From DATECU01 sp035286745 (lineage in GTDB: Bacteria > Acidobacteriota > Vicinamibacteria > Fen-336), in the NCBI GenBank assembly GCA_035286745.1, contig DATECU010000244.1:1-6110 (forward strand): a DNA stretch of 6,110 nt, written 5' to 3'. Below are positions 4,483-6,110 of this stretch, one piece after another (positions within the stretch are counted from its first letter, which is position 1; each line of letters begins with the position of its first letter). Below the pieces are notes generated by a model that saw only the letters and a list, made by a program, of their open reading frames with translations, did not search any database and was not told where the DNA came from. The translations under genes were made by a program, and so were the position numbers.

Positions 4483-6081
4483 TCAGGCGATATCGAGCCA
4501 GGAGAACCAGACCGGATGGCCCTTCCGGTACCACTCCAGCACCTCGCGGATCCGCCGCTTCTTGTCGGCCCGGATCACCAGGTCGTCGATGCGGTCGAAG
4601 TGGACGCGGATCCTGCCGTCCACGTACTCCAGGGCGGGGGAGCACAGAGTCTGCAGCTCGTTGCGAATGCGCCCGGAGTCGGAGATTCGAACCGGACGGT
4701 TGCGGTAGTCCTCGCCGGCTACGAATCGCTCCAGCAGGGGGCTGAACACCAAACGCGTTTGCTGGAACGACTCCAGGAAGCGGAACACGAAGCTGACCCG
4801 GGCGCCGACGCCGCGAGCCGAAAGCCGAGTGGTGACCCGCCAGCTCGCCTCTCCAACCTGGGTGACGCCGGGCAGGCCCGTGTACGGGTCCGGTCCCATG
4901 TACCCGGCCACCGCCAGAACGCCCCACTCCTTCTCGGGGAAGAAGTCGTCGGCGTAGACCACGGGCTTGCCGACCGGCATGTTGGCGGCGGCCATCGCGC
5001 GCAGGCAAGCCCGGTACTGGTCGACCAGTGCCGGATCCAGCTCCTTGCCGAAGAGCCCCGCCAGACTGGACGAGAACTCGGGCGCCTCCGGGTTCAAGCG
5101 GGCCAGGCGCCGCTCGCTCGCGATGGGTAGGTCGAAGTGCGGGGTGAACAGGGCCATCGAGACCTCGACGTCCAGCGCTTGAGCCAGGCTGGCCGCTTGC
5201 AGCGCCTCGGCGGTGGCGGCGTAGCCGTCGCACAGGAACAGATGGCGCGCGCCCCCGGCGTCGATCCAGCTCCCAACAAGGTAGGTGGGTGCGTAGGTAC
5301 CGGACTCGGTGTAGGCGGCCATGCCGCTGGGGCATCGCCAGCCGTCCTCGACCAGATGCACGCCCAAGGCGCGCCACTCCTCCCACAGCCCGGAGAGGCG
5401 GGTGACGCGGCTCTCGCCTCCCAGCGTCCAGACGTGGATGTTCTCGCGCTTCAGGCCGGGCCAGGTGAGTTCGATGGCCTCCACCAGCTTCTGGCGCGGT
5501 GACAGCAGGTCCAGGTGGATCGAGTGATCGCGGGCGGTGGCGGCCACCGCGCGGGGAATGGTGAGCGTCCCCATGTACGCCTCGTACGGCCGGGTGACCA
5601 CGATCGGCTGATCGAACAGGTGCAGCACCGTCAGCGGTCCCGTCTCCTCGCCCTTGGCGAAGCGCGAGGTGTTCTCGAGGGTGTCGACCGCCGCCCCCCA
5701 GATGGTGATGCCCATCTCGCGCATCTTCTTGTAGAACCCGTGCCACCCGTAGGCGGGATCGTTGAGCAAGCGGCGCACCCGTGAGTCCACGAACCGCGCC
5801 ACTTCGGGCCGCGCGTAGACGCGGCCGAAGCCCAGAAGTGGGTTGGCGCCCATCTCCGGCGTCTCGCCCGCCTTGGGCATCAGGCCCTCGCCGAGGCAGA
5901 CCATGATCGCGTGGTTCTCGGGCAGCCGGCGCGTGAAGTGCCAGAGCCCTTCGCTCATCACGTAGGCCGAGATGGCGTCGGCGTCCTTCTTGACCTCGTT
6001 GAGCGTCTGCTTGTCGGTGCCGCGACCGGCGCCGAAGGGCGCGAACAGGCGGGTGCCCATAGCGGTGACACCGGCGGTCAT
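4483..6081 (-). CDS. Uncharacterised soluble protein of about 532 aa (start may lie beyond the window)
   Basis: I do not recognise this family. The frame is open for 532 codons from ATG 6079-6081 to TGA 4483-4485 and shows the composition and secondary-structure rhythm of a real enzyme-sized cytoplasmic protein, with no membrane helices. Notable stretches are LPENHAIMVCLGEGLMPKAG (53-72), YGWHGFYKKMREMGITIWGA (111-130), DGWRCPSGMAAYTESGTYAP (246-265), FLCDGYAATAEALQAASLA (282-300), KPVVYADDFFPEKEWGVLAV (372-391) and a charged aromatic C-terminus (EVLEWYRKGHPVWFSW). The conserved-looking D, E, H and G positions would suit an enzyme, but no function is assigned. Neither this ATG nor the one at 6060 has a ribosome site, and the frame stays open to the window edge (nine more residues, GGLRRCLA before the M). 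The true start may therefore be upstream. Confidence 0.8.
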   Translation of the reverse strand: MTAGVTAMGTRLFAPFGAGRGTDKQTLNEVKKDADAISAYVMSEGLWHFTRRLPENHAIMVCLGEGLMPKAGETPEMGANPLLGFGRVYARPEVARFVDSRVRRLLNDPAYGWHGFYKKMREMGITIWGAAVDTLENTSRFAKGEETGPLTVLHLFDQPIVVTRPYEAYMGTLTIPRAVAATARDHSIHLDLLSPRQKLVEAIELTWPGLKRENIHVWTLGGESRVTRLSGLWEEWRALGVHLVEDGWRCPSGMAAYTESGTYAPTYLVGSWIDAGGARHLFLCDGYAATAEALQAASLAQALDVEVSMALFTPHFDLPIASERRLARLNPEAPEFSSSLAGLFGKELDPALVDQYRACLRAMAAANMPVGKPVVYADDFFPEKEWGVLAVAGYMGPDPYTGLPGVTQVGEASWRVTTRLSARGVGARVSFVFRFLESFQQTRLVFSPLLERFVAGEDYRNRPVRISDSGRIRNELQTLCSPALEYVDGRIRVHFDRIDDLVIRADKKRRIREVLEWYRKGHPVWFSWLDIA

Positions 6082-6110
6082 GGCCAGGCAGCGCCTGAGT
6101 CCACCCTCCA

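Noticed and set aside
4472..5746. Second minus-strand open frame inside the 532-aa gene
   Set aside because: It is rich in R, G, H and P without structured segments; the overlapping 532-codon frame has a balanced protein composition.

Overview
The window is GC-rich, tightly packed bacterial DNA. It carries two gene groups on the minus strand at the left, a short plus-strand group in the middle and two minus-strand genes at the right. One gene can only be read if an in-frame TGA is decoded as selenocysteine, so the host should have the Sec machinery (selA, selB, selC, selD), none of which lies here. High GC, Sec use, a soluble cysteine-bearing PAS sensor kinase and a PEGA-domain envelope protein would suit a Desulfobacterota, Desulfuromonadota, Myxococcota or similar lineage. 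That placement is an inference with low confidence.

Left (1-1380, minus): a two-component operon read from right to left. A soluble PAS histidine kinase with an N-terminal four-cysteine cluster overlaps a 59-residue four-cysteine protein, which is followed after 21 bases by a response regulator cut by the window edge. Bases 1381-1666 are non-coding; they hold a candidate promoter and a small inverted repeat in an AT-rich patch.

Centre-left (1667-2661, minus): a crotonase-fold enoyl-CoA hydratase/isomerase with both catalytic glutamates, followed two bases later by a 70-residue two-helix membrane protein.

Centre (2662-3882, plus): a perfect TATAAT lies seven bases before an ATG. That ATG opens a 77-codon glutaredoxin-like gene with TGA at codon 15, at the redox-active position, followed by a bacterial-type SECIS hairpin. 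This is the main discovery in the window: a conventional ORF scan splits or misses it. A membrane-anchored protein with two PEGA domains and a PH-like C-terminal domain follows 25 bases later, probably in the same transcript.

Right (3883-6110, minus): a STAS anti-anti-sigma-type protein converges on the PEGA gene across a shared long hairpin. Upstream of STAS are a large nested palindrome, a candidate extended -10 and a CRP/FNR-type palindrome centred at about -41.5 from the predicted start. Beyond it lies a 532-residue soluble protein that I do not recognise and whose true start may lie outside the window.

The themes are signalling (histidine kinase, response regulator, STAS) and thiol or selenol chemistry (cysteine-cluster kinase, four-cysteine protein, selenoglutaredoxin). 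Nothing in the sequence proves that these groups act together.
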